Below, in pieces: positions 28,442 to 40,376 of a stretch of 64,000 bases of DNA. This DNA comes from Azotobacter salinestris (GTDB lineage Bacteria > Pseudomonadota > Gammaproteobacteria > Pseudomonadales > Pseudomonadaceae): NCBI RefSeq assembly GCF_009363155.1, contig NZ_CP045302.1, forward strand, positions 2,835,001 through 2,899,000. Direction: 5' to 3'. Below the pieces are notes generated by a model. It was not told where the DNA came from and did not search any database. It saw nothing but the letters and a program-made list of their open reading frames with translations. The translations under genes and the position numbers were made by a program. Each line of letters starts with the position of its first letter. The first letter of the stretch is position 1.

Positions 28442-28720
28442 TTAGCGGGCCTGGATTTCGCGCATGGCCTCGGCCAGGCGCTCCGGGGGAATCCCGGTCA
28501 GCGAACCCGGCGGGTTGGCCGGCGTACCGTCGGCGAGCAGGATAGCGCCCTCGATCGGACAGATGCTCGCGCACTGCTTCTCTTCGTAGTCCCCGTCGCA
28601 CTCGGTGCACTTGCTCGCACTGATCTTGAAATGCGTGCTACCCAGGGAGATCGCTTCGCTCGGACAGACATCGACACACGCCCAGCAATTGACACAGGAT
28701 TCCACAATTTTCAGCGCCAT
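28442..28720 (-). CDS. fdxN: FdxN, 2[4Fe-4S] ferredoxin
   Basis: A 92-aa low-potential ferredoxin. Cys9, 12, 15 and 19 form the first cluster motif (C-x2-C-x2-C-x3-CP). Cys38, 41, 50 and 54 form the second with the longer C-x2-C-x8-C-x3-CP spacing typical of nif ferredoxins. In A. vinelandii FdxN supports electron donation for NifB-cofactor synthesis. Start is the ATG of MALKIVE; the preceding GTG is an in-frame alternative. Between nifB and nifO in one transcription unit. Confidence 0.95.
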   Translation of the reverse strand: MALKIVESCVNCWACVDVCPSEAISLGSTHFKISASKCTECDGDYEEKQCASICPIEGAILLADGTPANPPGSLTGIPPERLAEAMREIQAR

Positions 28721-28761
28721 CACGCACCTCCACGCAATCCTCGAACTGTCTCGTACCCTGC

Positions 28762-30273
28762 TCAGGCCTTGGCCTGCAGCAGGGCTCCGTCATTCTCCAG
28801 CCGACCCGACTCGATCATCTCCAGATAGACCGCCATGACCGCCTCCTCGATCGGCTCCATGGCGTGTTCGCCATTGGGCTGGATGCCGGCGGCTTCCAGA
28901 TCGCCCCAGGGCTCGAAGCCGACCTTCGAGCAGAGCACCGCCTCGCACCCCTTCAGGGCGCGGATGCTGCCGGCGAGCGCACTTTCCTTCTCGCCGCAGG
29001 TGTCGTTGCCGACGCAGTACTGGTCGACCCGGCGGTGGCCGATGAAGCGCACCCCGGACGGCGAGGCTTCGTACACCAGGAACTCGGTGGCATGGCCGAA
29101 GTGCTGGTTGATCAGGCCGCCGCCGCTGGTGGCCACGGCCATCAGTACCGAACGGTAGCGGCCGGTCGTGCCGTTCTGGACAGATGCAACAGACAGGCCA
29201 GCCAGCCGTGCCTTCTTCGCGGACTTCTCATCCAGCTCTTCCTTGATCGCTGCGTGGATGGCGGCGCGCTTGACCATCGCCGCCTCGTAGTCGATCTCCA
29301 TCGACTCGATCTTGTCCAGGGTGAACTCGTCGCCGCGGTCCTCGCCGAGCATGCCGACCGCGTCGGCGCGGCACTGACGGCAATGGCGCATCATGTTCAT
29401 GTCGCCGGCGCAGGCGTCCTGCAGGTCCTGCAGCTCTTCCGGCTCGGGGCTGCGCTGGCCCATCACGCCGTAGAAGGTGCCGTGTTCGGCCTCGGCGATC
29501 AGCGGCATGACGTTGTGCAGGAAGGCGCCCTTGGCCTTGACGATCTTGCTCACTTCCTTCAGGTGCTCGTCGTTGACCCCGGGGATCATCACCGAGTTGA
29601 CCTTCACCAGGATGCCGCGCGCGACCAGCATCTCCAGACCCTTCTGCTGCTGCTCGATGAGGATCCTGGCTGCCTTGACGCCGCGGATGCGCTTGTTGTT
29701 CCAGTAGATCCACGGATAGATCTTGGCGCCGATCTCCGGGTCCACGCAGTTGATGGTGATGGTGACGTGGTCGATGTTGTGCTTGGCCAGCTCCTCGACG
29801 CACTCCGGCAGGGCCAGACCGTTGGTGGAAACGCACAGCTTGATGTCCGGGGCCTGCTCGCTGAGCATGCGGAAAGTCTCGAGGGTGCGCTGCGGGTTGG
29901 CCAGGGGGTCGCCGGGGCCGGCGATGCCGAGCACGGTCATCTGCGGGATGGTAGCGGCCACGGCCTTGACCTTCTTGACCGCCTGCTCGGGGCTCAGCAC
30001 TTCGGACACCACACCCGGACGCGACTCGTTGGCGCAGTCGTACTTGCGGTTGCAGTAGTGGCACTGGATGTTGCAGGCAGGCGCCACCGCCACGTGCATG
30101 CGCGCGAAGTAGTGGTGCGCGTCTTCCGAATAGCACGGATGGTTGTGCACCTTCTCGCGAATGTGTTCCGGCAAGTGGGAGAGCTGATCGTTCGTGCTGC
30201 CGCAGCCACTTGAGGAACAGCCGCCAGCGCTGTGCTGCCCCCCATTGTTTTGCCCAAGTACGCTCAGTTCCAT
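28762..30273 (-). CDS. nifB: NifB, radical SAM enzyme making NifB-co
   Basis: A 503-aa enzyme that fuses two 4Fe-4S clusters, a carbon from SAM and a sulfide into NifB-co, the precursor of FeMo-, FeV- and FeFe-cofactors. The SAM cluster cysteines are Cys67, 71 and 74 (CNIQCHYC). Cys80 follows in NRKYDC, and further conserved cysteines occur in MRHCRQCRADAVG. The last 110 residues are a NifX-like cofactor-binding domain (VLMAVATSGGGLINQHFGHATEFLVYE). Start MELSVLGQ has GGAG upstream. It heads the - strand nifB-fdxN-nifO-nifQ-rhdN-grx5 unit behind a sigma-54 promoter with two NifA sites. Confidence 0.98.
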   Translation of the reverse strand: MELSVLGQNNGGQHSAGGCSSSGCGSTNDQLSHLPEHIREKVHNHPCYSEDAHHYFARMHVAVAPACNIQCHYCNRKYDCANESRPGVVSEVLSPEQAVKKVKAVAATIPQMTVLGIAGPGDPLANPQRTLETFRMLSEQAPDIKLCVSTNGLALPECVEELAKHNIDHVTITINCVDPEIGAKIYPWIYWNNKRIRGVKAARILIEQQQKGLEMLVARGILVKVNSVMIPGVNDEHLKEVSKIVKAKGAFLHNVMPLIAEAEHGTFYGVMGQRSPEPEELQDLQDACAGDMNMMRHCRQCRADAVGMLGEDRGDEFTLDKIESMEIDYEAAMVKRAAIHAAIKEELDEKSAKKARLAGLSVASVQNGTTGRYRSVLMAVATSGGGLINQHFGHATEFLVYEASPSGVRFIGHRRVDQYCVGNDTCGEKESALAGSIRALKGCEAVLCSKVGFEPWGDLEAAGIQPNGEHAMEPIEEAVMAVYLEMIESGRLENDGALLQAKA

Positions 30274-30313
30274 GTTCTGTCTCCGGCTGAGAGAGTCTTT
30301 ACCCCAAAAGCCG

Positions 30314-30329
30314 AGCAATACCCGTGCCG
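30314..30329 (-). promoter_or_regulatory. Sigma-54 promoter of nifB
   Basis: On the - strand it reads CGGCACGGGTATTGCT, matching the nif consensus TGGCACG-N4-TTGCW almost perfectly with GG and GC 10 nt apart. It lies about 41-56 nt before the nifB start. Confidence 0.88.
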
Positions 30330-30382
30330 ATTATTTAAGTGATTGTTTATGAAGGATTTATTTGAAAATGTGGGGCTCGGTT

Positions 30383-30440
30383 TGTCGCGCAACGGACAAA
30401 TCCGCACGGTCCTTCGCGCGCTTCTGTACGACAAGCGACA
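30383..30440 (-). promoter_or_regulatory. Two NifA upstream activator sites for nifB
   Basis: TGT-N10-ACA occurs at 30383-30398 and again at 30425-30440, about 55-125 nt upstream of the sigma-54 promoter. The stretch between site and promoter is AT-rich, as expected for an IHF bend, but I could not fit a clean IHF consensus. Confidence 0.85.
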
Positions 30441-30559
30441 AGTGCGGCGGGCGGGGAAGAGGGGGCGATGTCCGTCATGGGCAGGCGCCCGTGCCGGATC
30501 AGGGGAGAGGCGGGGAAAGGGGAGGGGAGAAGCCGGCCATCCATTGCCGGAGGTTCCCG

Positions 30560-32128
<1,569 letters not shown>

Positions 32129-32147
32129 GGGCATTCCCTGTCGCTGT

Positions 32148-33719
<1,572 letters not shown>

Positions 33720-33882
33720 CTATCCAAGGGAACCGGCGAGCGCAGGGTGCGCGTCGGCCGGCATGGCGCGTTGGGCCTGAAAAAAATTAGCAAATCCTGT
33801 GCCGCATATCGAACGCCCGCACCCGCCGGATTGCTCGAAAACGCCGCGGAACAGGGGATCTTCGGGGTGGTTGCCCGCTAGC

Positions 33883-33941
33883 TGTGCGAAAGCGCACAAG
33901 CCGGGCGGCAGGCTCCGTAACGAGCTGTCACAAACCTTACA
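33883..33941 (+). promoter_or_regulatory. Two NifA upstream activator sites for rnf1
   Basis: TGT-N10-ACA matches occur at 33883-33898 and 33926-33941, about 110-165 nt upstream of the sigma-54 element. The rest of the 429-bp nifL-rnfA1 gap shows no gene. Confidence 0.85.
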
Positions 33942-34048
33942 AAACCGGGTGCGTCGGGTGGATAGGCGGTCGGTGTCGCGAAGCTCTTTATTGATTTAGG
34001 TCAATTTTCTTGGGGCCTGCAAGGCGGAGCTGCGCAAAGTTTGAGCGC

Positions 34049-34064
34049 TGGCATGCTTGATGCA
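34049..34064 (+). promoter_or_regulatory. Sigma-54 promoter of the rnf1 operon
   Basis: TGGCATGCTTGATGCA matches TGGCACG-N4-TTGCA closely, with GG and GC 10 nt apart. It is about 73 nt before the rnfA1 start, downstream of two NifA sites. Confidence 0.85.
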
Positions 34065-34136
34065 AAAAGCTCTCGGCAAAAGAGTGCGCCCGACAAAGGT
34101 GCATCGCCGAGATTCAGCCGAGTAGGTGAGGTCGCT

Positions 34137-34709
34137 ATGGAGTACGTTTTGTTTCTGTTGGGCACCGTGCTGGTTCACAACGTGGTGCTGGTGAGCTTTC
34201 TGGGCCTCTGTCCGTTCATGGGCGTGTCGAGCAAGCTCGAGCCCTCGATCGGCATGGCCGTGGCCACCACCCTGGTCATGACCCTCGGCGGCGCCAGCAG
34301 CTGGCTGCTCGAACACTACGTGCTGCTGCCGCTGGGCATCGGCTTCATCCGCATCCTCGCCTACATCGTGGTCATCGCCGGCATGGTGCAGCTGATCGAG
34401 CTGATCATCCGCAAGGTCAGCCCGCCGCTGCACCGCTCGCTGGGCATCTATCTGCCGCTGATCACCAGCAACTGCGCCGTGCTCGGCGTGCCGCTGCTCA
34501 GCGTGCGCGAAGGCCACGACCTGACCATGGCCGCGCTGTTCGGCCTGGGCTCGGGCCTGGGCTTCTCGCTGATCATGATCATCTTCGCCGGCCTGCGCGA
34601 GCGCCTGGCCCTGGCCAACGTGCCGGCCGCCTTTTCCGGCCCGCCGATCGCCTTCGTCACCGCCGGCCTGCTGGCCCTGGCCTTCATGGGCTTCGGCGGC
34701 CTGATCTGA
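34137..34709 (+). CDS. rnfA1: RnfA1, membrane subunit of the Rnf1 complex
   Basis: A 190-aa integral membrane protein with six segments, containing the paired motifs LVSFLGLCPFMGVS and LPLITSNCAVLGVPLL, whose cysteines hold the [2Fe-2S] cluster shared by RnfA and RnfE. The Rnf1 complex uses ion-motive force to drive electrons from NADH to ferredoxin or flavodoxin for nitrogenase. Start MEYVLFLLG follows GGTGAGG; the frame extends 32 residues upstream over the promoter, which was rejected. Confidence 0.96.
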   Translation: MEYVLFLLGTVLVHNVVLVSFLGLCPFMGVSSKLEPSIGMAVATTLVMTLGGASSWLLEHYVLLPLGIGFIRILAYIVVIAGMVQLIELIIRKVSPPLHRSLGIYLPLITSNCAVLGVPLLSVREGHDLTMAALFGLGSGLGFSLIMIIFAGLRERLALANVPAAFSGPPIAFVTAGLLALAFMGFGGLI

Positions 34710-34758
34710 TTCTGACACTGGACGGCCGGCACGACCGGCGACGAGAGGAGGGCAAATT

Positions 34759-35283
34759 ATGGTAGTGGCAACTCTGGCGCTGGCAGCGATGGGCGTGCTC
34801 CTGGGCGGTGGCCTGGGCTTCGCGGCCCGCAAGTTCGCGGTGACCGACGAGAACCCCCTGATCAAGGAGGTCAACGAGCTGCTGCCGGGCAGCCAGTGCG
34901 GGCAGTGCGGCTTCCCCGGCTGCGGCGCCGCCGCCGTGGCGATGGTCGAGGGGACCGCCTCGGTCACCTGCTGCCCGCCCGGCGGCGCGGCCCTGGCCGA
35001 GCGGCTCGCCGAGATGCTCGGCGTGAGCGTGGATACCAGCCAGATGGCCGCCCCCCTGCTGGCCAAGGTGGTGGCTTCGGAGTGCATCGGCTGCACCCGC
35101 TGCTACCGCGCCTGCCCCACCGACGCCATCGTCGGCGCCAGCGGACAGATCCACGTGGTGCTGGAGGATGCCTGCACCGGTTGCGGCAAATGCCGCGACG
35201 CCTGTCCGGAAGACTGCGTCCTGATGGTCCCGCAGGAGCAGACCCTGGACACCTGGCGCTGGGACAAGCCCGCCGCCGCCTGA
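34759..35283 (+). CDS. rnfB1: RnfB1, Fe-S subunit of Rnf1
   Basis: 174 aa: an N-terminal membrane helix (about 1-25), a 4Fe-4S domain with CGQCGFPGCG, and two ferredoxin-type motifs (CIGCTRCYRACP and CTGCGKCRDACP). RnfB is the likely exit site for electrons to ferredoxin. GAGGAGG precedes the ATG. Second gene of the NifA-controlled rnf1 operon. Confidence 0.96.
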   Translation: MVVATLALAAMGVLLGGGLGFAARKFAVTDENPLIKEVNELLPGSQCGQCGFPGCGAAAVAMVEGTASVTCCPPGGAALAERLAEMLGVSVDTSQMAAPLLAKVVASECIGCTRCYRACPTDAIVGASGQIHVVLEDACTGCGKCRDACPEDCVLMVPQEQTLDTWRWDKPAAA

Positions 35284-35303
35284 GCCGATTACGGAGCCTT
35301 CGC

Positions 35304-36818
35304 ATGTACTTCAATCTTTCCAGTATCCGTGGCGGCATCCATCCGGCCGCCCACAAGGATCTCTCGGCGGCGCTGCCCATCGGCAGCCTGCCGCTGCCGC
35401 CGCGCCTCTACCTGCCGCTGCGCCAGCATGCCGGGGCCGAGGCCCTGCCGCTGGTCAAGGTCGGCGACACGGTGCTCAAGGGCCAATTGCTGGCCTTCCC
35501 GCCCTCGGAAGTCTCCGCACCGGTACACGCGCCCACTTCGGGACGCATCGTCGCCGTGGGGCCGATCACCGCGCCGCATCCGTCCGGCCTGACCGCCAAC
35601 GGCATCGTTCTCGAGAGCGACGGCGAGGATCGCTGGATCGAGCTGGAGGTGCCTGCCGATCCCTTCGCCGAAGACCCGCTGGTGCTCGCCGACCGCGTCG
35701 CCCAGGCCGGCATCGTCGGCCTCGGCGGGGCGATCTTCCCGGCGGCGGTCAAGCTCAAGCAGGGCACCCGCCACGAGATCAAGACCGTGGTGGTCAACGG
35801 CAGCGAGTGCGAACCCTACCTGACCTGCGACGACCGCATCATGCGCGAGCGCGCCGAGGCCATCGTCGACGGCGCCCGGCTGATCCAGCACATCCTGCGC
35901 GCCTACAGCGTGGTCATCGCCATCGAGGACAACAAGCCCGAGGCGCTGGCCGCCATGCGCGCCGCCGCCGAGCACTTCGGCGCCGTCGAGGTGCTGGCGG
36001 TGCCGGCGCTCTATCCCATGGGCTCGGCCAAGCAGCTGATCCAGGCGGTCACCGGCCGTGAGGTGCCGGCCGGCGGGCGCAGCACCGACGTCGGCGTGCT
36101 GGTGCACAATGCCGGCACCGTGTACGCCATCCAGCAGGCCCTGCGCTTCGGCCGCCCGCTGATCTCGCGGGTGGTCACGGTGTCCGGCGCCTGCGTGAAG
36201 ACCCCGCAGAACCTCGACGTGCTGATCGGCACCCCGGCCCAGGCGCTGATCGACGCCTGCGGCGGCCTGACCGCCACCCCCGAGCGGCTGCTGCTCGGCG
36301 GGCCGATGATGGGCACGGTGCTGCCCTCCACCCAGGTGCCGGTGATCAAGGGCGCCACCGGCCTGCTGGCGCTGGCCGGGCACGAACTGCCGAACAAGGA
36401 CCCGGCGCCCTGCATCCGCTGCGCCAGCTGCGTGGACGCCTGCCCGATGGGCCTGACCCCGCTGGACATGGCCCTGCACGCCCGTGTCGACGACTACGAC
36501 AGCGCCAGCGAATACGGCCTGCGCGACTGCATCCTCTGCGGCTGCTGCTCCTACGTCTGCCCCTCGCACATCCCGCTGGTGCACTACTTCCAGTACGCCA
36601 AGGGCCAGCAGGACGAGCGCCGCAGCGCCGCGCGCAAGACCGAGCACATCAAGCGCCAGACCGAGGCCCGCGCCGCGCGTCTGGCAGAAGAAGAGGCCGC
36701 CAAGGCCGCCGCCAAAGCCGCCAAGGAGGCGGCCAAGGCGGCCAAGGAAGCCGCCAGGGCCGCCAAGGCGAAAGACACCAAGCCGGCTGGCGAGCCGAAC
36801 AGTGAGGTAGAGTCATGA
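35304..36818 (+). CDS. rnfC1: RnfC1, NADH/FMN-binding subunit of Rnf1
   Basis: 504 aa. An NADH- and FMN-binding region related to complex I NuoF (GLGGAIFPAAVKLKQG; VVNGSECEPYLTCDDR) is followed by two 4Fe-4S motifs (CIRCASCVDACPMGL and CILCGCCSYVCPSHI). The last about 60 residues are an Ala/Lys-rich helical tail (AAKEAAKAAKEAAR) typical of RnfC. The start MYFNLSSIRGG is 20 nt after rnfB1, and its stop overlaps the rnfD1 ATG (ATGA). Confidence 0.96.
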   Translation: MYFNLSSIRGGIHPAAHKDLSAALPIGSLPLPPRLYLPLRQHAGAEALPLVKVGDTVLKGQLLAFPPSEVSAPVHAPTSGRIVAVGPITAPHPSGLTANGIVLESDGEDRWIELEVPADPFAEDPLVLADRVAQAGIVGLGGAIFPAAVKLKQGTRHEIKTVVVNGSECEPYLTCDDRIMRERAEAIVDGARLIQHILRAYSVVIAIEDNKPEALAAMRAAAEHFGAVEVLAVPALYPMGSAKQLIQAVTGREVPAGGRSTDVGVLVHNAGTVYAIQQALRFGRPLISRVVTVSGACVKTPQNLDVLIGTPAQALIDACGGLTATPERLLLGGPMMGTVLPSTQVPVIKGATGLLALAGHELPNKDPAPCIRCASCVDACPMGLTPLDMALHARVDDYDSASEYGLRDCILCGCCSYVCPSHIPLVHYFQYAKGQQDERRSAARKTEHIKRQTEARAARLAEEEAAKAAAKAAKEAAKAAKEAARAAKAKDTKPAGEPNSEVES

Positions 36819-37915
36819 GCACCATCAGCGTCGCGGCGGGGCCGTTCGCCCACGACCGCTCCTCGGTCAACCGCATCATGCTGGACGTGTGTCTGGCGCT
36901 CGCGCCGGCCACCCTGTTCGGCCTGGTGATGTTCGGCTGGCCGGCGATCAACCTGTGGCTGGTCACCTGCATCAGCGCCGTGGCGACCGAGGCCGCCTGC
37001 CTGCGCCTGCTCGGCCAGCCCATGCGCCGCCTGCTGGACGGCTCGGCCCTGCTCACCGGCTGGCTGCTGGCGATCTCCCTGCCGCCGTGGGCGCCCTGGT
37101 GGATCGGCGTCGGCGGCAGCCTGTTCGCCATCGGCATCGGCAAGCAGCTCTACGGCGGCATCGGCCAGAACATCTTCAACCCGGCCATGCTGGCGCGCGT
37201 CGCCCTGCTGATCGCCTTCCCGTTGCAGATGACCACCTGGGCGCTGCCCCATCCGCTGTTCTCGTCCGCGGCGCCGGGCTTCATCGACAGCCTGGCGATC
37301 ACCTTCGCCGGCGCCCCGCTGGCCGACGGCATGACCGGCGCCACCGCGCTGGGCAACCTGAAGACCGAGCTGACCCTCAACCGCACTGCCCAGGACATCC
37401 TTGGCGAAAGCTTCAACGTGATCTCGGCGCTGTTCGGCAGCACGGCCGGCAGTCTCGGCGAAACCTCGGAACTGCTGCTGCTGGTCGGCGGCGTGTGGCT
37501 GGTGCTGCGCCGCATCATCCACTGGGAAATCCCGGTGGCCATGCTGGCCAGCGTGTTCGTGATGGCGGTCTTCGCCTATCTGATCGACCCCGAGCGCTAT
37601 GCGGGCGGGCTCTATCACCTGACCTCCGGCGGCCTGATCCTGTGCGCCTTCTTCATCGCCACCGACCCGGTCACCTCGCCGATCAGCCGCGTCGGCCGGC
37701 TGATCTTCGGCGCCGGCTGCGGCGTGCTGATCTACGTGATCCGCACCTGGGGCAGCTTCCCCGAGGCGGCCGCCTTCGCGGTGCTCTTCATGAACTCGCT
37801 GACCCCGCTGATCGACCGCTACTGGCGGCCGCGCGCCTACGGCCGCAACGCCCGGGGCAAGCCGCTGGTCGCCGCCAAGTGGACCAGCCAGGTTAAAGAG
37901 GTGGACAAGGTATGA
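36815..37915 (+). CDS. rnfD1: RnfD1, flavin-bearing membrane subunit of Rnf1
   Basis: A 366-aa membrane protein of the NqrB/RnfD family. The threonine of DGMTGATALGNLK is the expected covalent FMN attachment site. Multiple membrane segments include YGGIGQNIFNPAMLARV, another family mark. Both ends overlap neighbouring genes by 4 nt (rnfC1 stop, rnfG1 start), so translation is coupled. Confidence 0.96.
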   Translation: MSTISVAAGPFAHDRSSVNRIMLDVCLALAPATLFGLVMFGWPAINLWLVTCISAVATEAACLRLLGQPMRRLLDGSALLTGWLLAISLPPWAPWWIGVGGSLFAIGIGKQLYGGIGQNIFNPAMLARVALLIAFPLQMTTWALPHPLFSSAAPGFIDSLAITFAGAPLADGMTGATALGNLKTELTLNRTAQDILGESFNVISALFGSTAGSLGETSELLLLVGGVWLVLRRIIHWEIPVAMLASVFVMAVFAYLIDPERYAGGLYHLTSGGLILCAFFIATDPVTSPISRVGRLIFGAGCGVLIYVIRTWGSFPEAAAFAVLFMNSLTPLIDRYWRPRAYGRNARGKPLVAAKWTSQVKEVDKV

Positions 37916-38601
37916 ACGACACGACTATCACCCCGGCCGAGGAGGCCGCCGCGTCCGCCGAGACGGTCGCGGGCAAGCCCACGCTCCTCGAACGCCTGGA
38001 AAAGTGGCGTCCGATGGTGGCCTACCAGAGCCTGTCGCTGGGTGTGGTCTGCGGCCTGGTGGCCATGGCCCTGCTGATCGCCAACTTCCTGACCCACGAC
38101 ACCATCGAGGCGCAGATGCTCGAGGACCGGCTGGCCACCCTGCGCCAGGTGGTGCCCGACGAGCTGTACGACAACAACCCGCTGGCCGACGGCTTCAAGG
38201 TGCAGGATGCGGAACTCGGCGAGGTCGAGGTCTACCCGGTGCGCCTGCAGGGCAAGCTCACCGCGGTGGTCTTCCAGGGCAGCAACATCGGCTATGGCGG
38301 CCCCATCGAGCAGATGATGGCCGTCGACGCCCAAGGCAGGATCCTCGGCGTGCGGGTGCTGGCCCACAAGGAAACCCCCGGCCTGGCCGACAAGATCGAG
38401 GCCTCGCGCAGCGACTGGATCAAGGTCTTCGACGGCCTGTCGCTGGACAACACGGCGCTGGACAAGTGGAAAGTGAAGAAGGACGGCGGCCAGTTCGACC
38501 AGTTCGCCGGCGCCACCATCACCCCGCGCGCGGTGGTCAAGACCGTGCTCCAGGGCCTGCAGTTCCAGGCCCGGCATGCCGATCAGCTGAAAGCCGAGTA
38601 A
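37912..38601 (+). CDS. rnfG1: RnfG1, periplasmic flavoprotein subunit of Rnf1
   Basis: 229 aa with one N-terminal membrane helix (about 40-58) and an FMN-binding domain; [15 protein letters not shown] is the flavinylation motif (SGATxTS-like, Thr attachment), and [14 protein letters not shown] is also conserved. It passes electrons between RnfD and the membrane core. Overlaps rnfD1 by 4 nt. Confidence 0.95.
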   Translation: MNDTTITPAEEAAASAETVAGKPTLLERLEKWRPMVAYQSLSLGVVCGLVAMALLIANFLTHDTIEAQMLEDRLATLRQVVPDELYDNNPLADGFKVQDAELGEVEVYPVRLQGKLTAVVFQGSNIGYGGPIEQMMAVDAQGRILGVRVLAHKETPGLADKIEASRSDWIKVFDGLSLDNTALDKWKVKKDGGQFDQFAGATITPRAVVKTVLQGLQFQARHADQLKAE

Positions 38602-38614
38602 GAGGAGCCCAACC

Positions 38615-39334
38615 ATGAGTGAATGTGCAGCACCCGCCGCCGGCGCACCTGAAAAGAAGAAGGTGCCGTGGCACTACTTCAACTCGGCCCTGTGGGATTA
38701 CAACGTCGCCCTGGTGCAGATGCTCGCGCTCTGCCCGGCGCTGGCGGTGACCACCACCGCCACCAACGGCCTGGGCATGGGCCTGGCCACCACCCTGGTG
38801 CTGATCTGCACCAACGCGATCATCTCCTCGATGCGCCACACCATCTCCCCGGAGGTGCGCAACCCGGTGATGATCGGCGTGATCGCCGGCGTGGTAACCC
38901 TGATCGACATGGCGATGAACGCCTGGATGCACGAGATGTACAAGGTGCTCGGCCTGTTCATCGCGCTGATCGTGACCAACTGCGCGGTGCTCGGCCGGGC
39001 CGAGTCCTTCAGCACCAAGAACGCGGTGCTCCCCTCGGTGCTCGACGGCGCCGGCATGGGCATCGGCTTCACCTGGGTGCTGGTGGTGATCGGCGGCATC
39101 CGCGAGATCCTCGGCAGCGGCACTCTGTTCGCCCAGGCGTCCTCGCTGCTCGGCCCGCATTTCGCATGGCTGGAGATCACCGTGATCCCCGACTTCCAGG
39201 GCATCCTGCTGGCCATCCTGCCGCCGGGCGCCTTCATCGTCCTGGGCTTTTTGCTGGCCGCCAAGCGGGTGATCGACCGCAAGCGTGCCGAACGCCGGCA
39301 GAAGACCCACGGCGAGCTGGTGGTCCTGCAGTAA
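38615..39334 (+). CDS. rnfE1: RnfE1, membrane subunit of Rnf1
   Basis: A 239-aa membrane protein of the RnfE/NqrD family, partner of RnfA, with [15 protein letters not shown] and [14 protein letters not shown] supplying the cysteines of the intramembrane 2Fe-2S cluster. AAGAGGAG precedes the start. In operon with rnfG1 and rnfH1. Confidence 0.95.
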   Translation: MSECAAPAAGAPEKKKVPWHYFNSALWDYNVALVQMLALCPALAVTTTATNGLGMGLATTLVLICTNAIISSMRHTISPEVRNPVMIGVIAGVVTLIDMAMNAWMHEMYKVLGLFIALIVTNCAVLGRAESFSTKNAVLPSVLDGAGMGIGFTWVLVVIGGIREILGSGTLFAQASSLLGPHFAWLEITVIPDFQGILLAILPPGAFIVLGFLLAAKRVIDRKRAERRQKTHGELVVLQ

Positions 39335-39356
39335 CCGGCCGAGGAGTGAGAGCAAG

Positions 39357-39620
39357 ATGAGAGTTTCAGTGGTATACGCCGATCCGGCCAAGCCCCTCCA
39401 GCTCAGCTGCAAGGTCGAGGACGGCTGCAGTGTGGAGCAGGCGATCGAGCAGTCCGGCGTACTGCGCTGCTGCCCGGAGATCGACCTGAAGAAGCAGAAG
39501 GTCGGAGTGTTCGGCAAGTTCGTCAAGCTGGACAGTGCGCTCAAGGATGGCGACCGTGTGGAGATCTACCAGCGCATCACGCGGGTGGATGACGATGACG
39601 ACGACGATGATGACGATTGA
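39357..39620 (+). CDS. rnfH1: RnfH1 with a ten-aspartate tail
   Basis: An 87-aa beta-grasp protein of the RnfH family ([43 protein letters not shown]), a ubiquitin-like fold of unproven role near Rnf complexes. The protein ends in ten consecutive Asp encoded by a GAY trinucleotide run directly before the stop, giving a strongly acidic tail. Start chosen at the ATG after GAGGAGTGAGAGCAAG; a longer frame covers the rnfE1 end and was rejected. Confidence 0.92.
   Translation: MRVSVVYADPAKPLQLSCKVEDGCSVEQAIEQSGVLRCCPEIDLKKQKVGVFGKFVKLDSALKDGDRVEIYQRITRVDDDDDDDDDD
39588..39617 (+). repeat. GAY trinucleotide run encoding ten Asp
   Basis: Ten GAT/GAC codons in a row end rnfH1. Mixed codons make it less slippage-prone than a pure repeat, but copy number could still vary between strains. 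Confidence 0.9.
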
Positions 39621-39644
39621 GTTCTGTCGCCCAGGAGGCCGCTT

Positions 39645-40376
39645 ATGGTAACCCCCGTGAACATGAGTCGCGAAACCGCGCTGCGCATCGCCCTGGCTGC
39701 CAGGGCTCTGCCCGGTACCACGGTCGGCCAGTTGCTGGAGATCCTGCACCAGCAGATCGACGGTCCGCTGACCGAGGAGAGCCTGCAGGGCGTGAGCGTC
39801 ACCGACCTGAAGATCGGCCTGGCCGGCTCCGAGGAAGACGTCGACATGCTCGACACTCCGATGACGGCGCTCAAGGATGCGGTGCGCATCCTCTGGGGCG
39901 AGGCCGAGGTCGACAGCCTGCCCCAGCCGGTGAGGCTGGAGCGCATGCCGGAAGGCTCGATCCGCGTGGCCATCGCCTCCAACAACGGCGAGCAGCTGGA
40001 CGGGCACTTCGGCTCCTGCCTGCGCTTTCTCGTCTACCAGGTGAGCGCCAAGGAGGCCACGCTGATCGACATCCGCTCCACCCTGGACGTGGCGCTGGCC
40101 GAGGACAAGAACGCCTGGCGCGTCGAGCAGATCCAGGACTGCCAGGTGCTCTACGTGGTGTCCATCGGCGGCCCGGCGGCGGCCAAGGTGGTCCGCGCCG
40201 GCATCCATCCGCTGAAGAAGCCCAAGGGCTGCGCGGCGCAGGAGGCCGTTGCCGAGCTGCAGTCGGTCATGGCCGGCTCGCCGCCGCCGTGGCTGGCCAA
40301 GCTGGTCGGCGTCGGCGCCGAGGAGCGGGTGCGCTTCGCCGTGTCCGACGATGAGGAAGAGGGGAGCAGGGCATGA
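39645..40376 (+). CDS. nafY: NafY, FeMo-cofactor chaperone (gamma protein)
   Basis: 243 aa. The N-terminal about 100 residues are the helical domain that binds apo-dinitrogenase; the C-terminal half is a NifX-type cofactor-binding domain. His121 falls in QLDGHFGSC, the residue that binds FeMo-co in A. vinelandii NafY. The protein keeps apo-NifDK open and hands over the cofactor. Located behind rnfH1, 24 nt away, so probably cotranscribed with rnf1 under NifA. Its stop overlaps the next start (ATGA). Confidence 0.97.
   Translation: MVTPVNMSRETALRIALAARALPGTTVGQLLEILHQQIDGPLTEESLQGVSVTDLKIGLAGSEEDVDMLDTPMTALKDAVRILWGEAEVDSLPQPVRLERMPEGSIRVAIASNNGEQLDGHFGSCLRFLVYQVSAKEATLIDIRSTLDVALAEDKNAWRVEQIQDCQVLYVVSIGGPAAAKVVRAGIHPLKKPKGCAAQEAVAELQSVMAGSPPPWLAKLVGVGAEERVRFAVSDDEEEGSRA

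Noticed and set aside
33985-34020. IHF site between the NifA sites and the rnf1 promoter
   Set aside because: GGTCAATTTTCTTG resembles WATCAANNNNTTR but has the wrong spacing; only AT-richness is certain.
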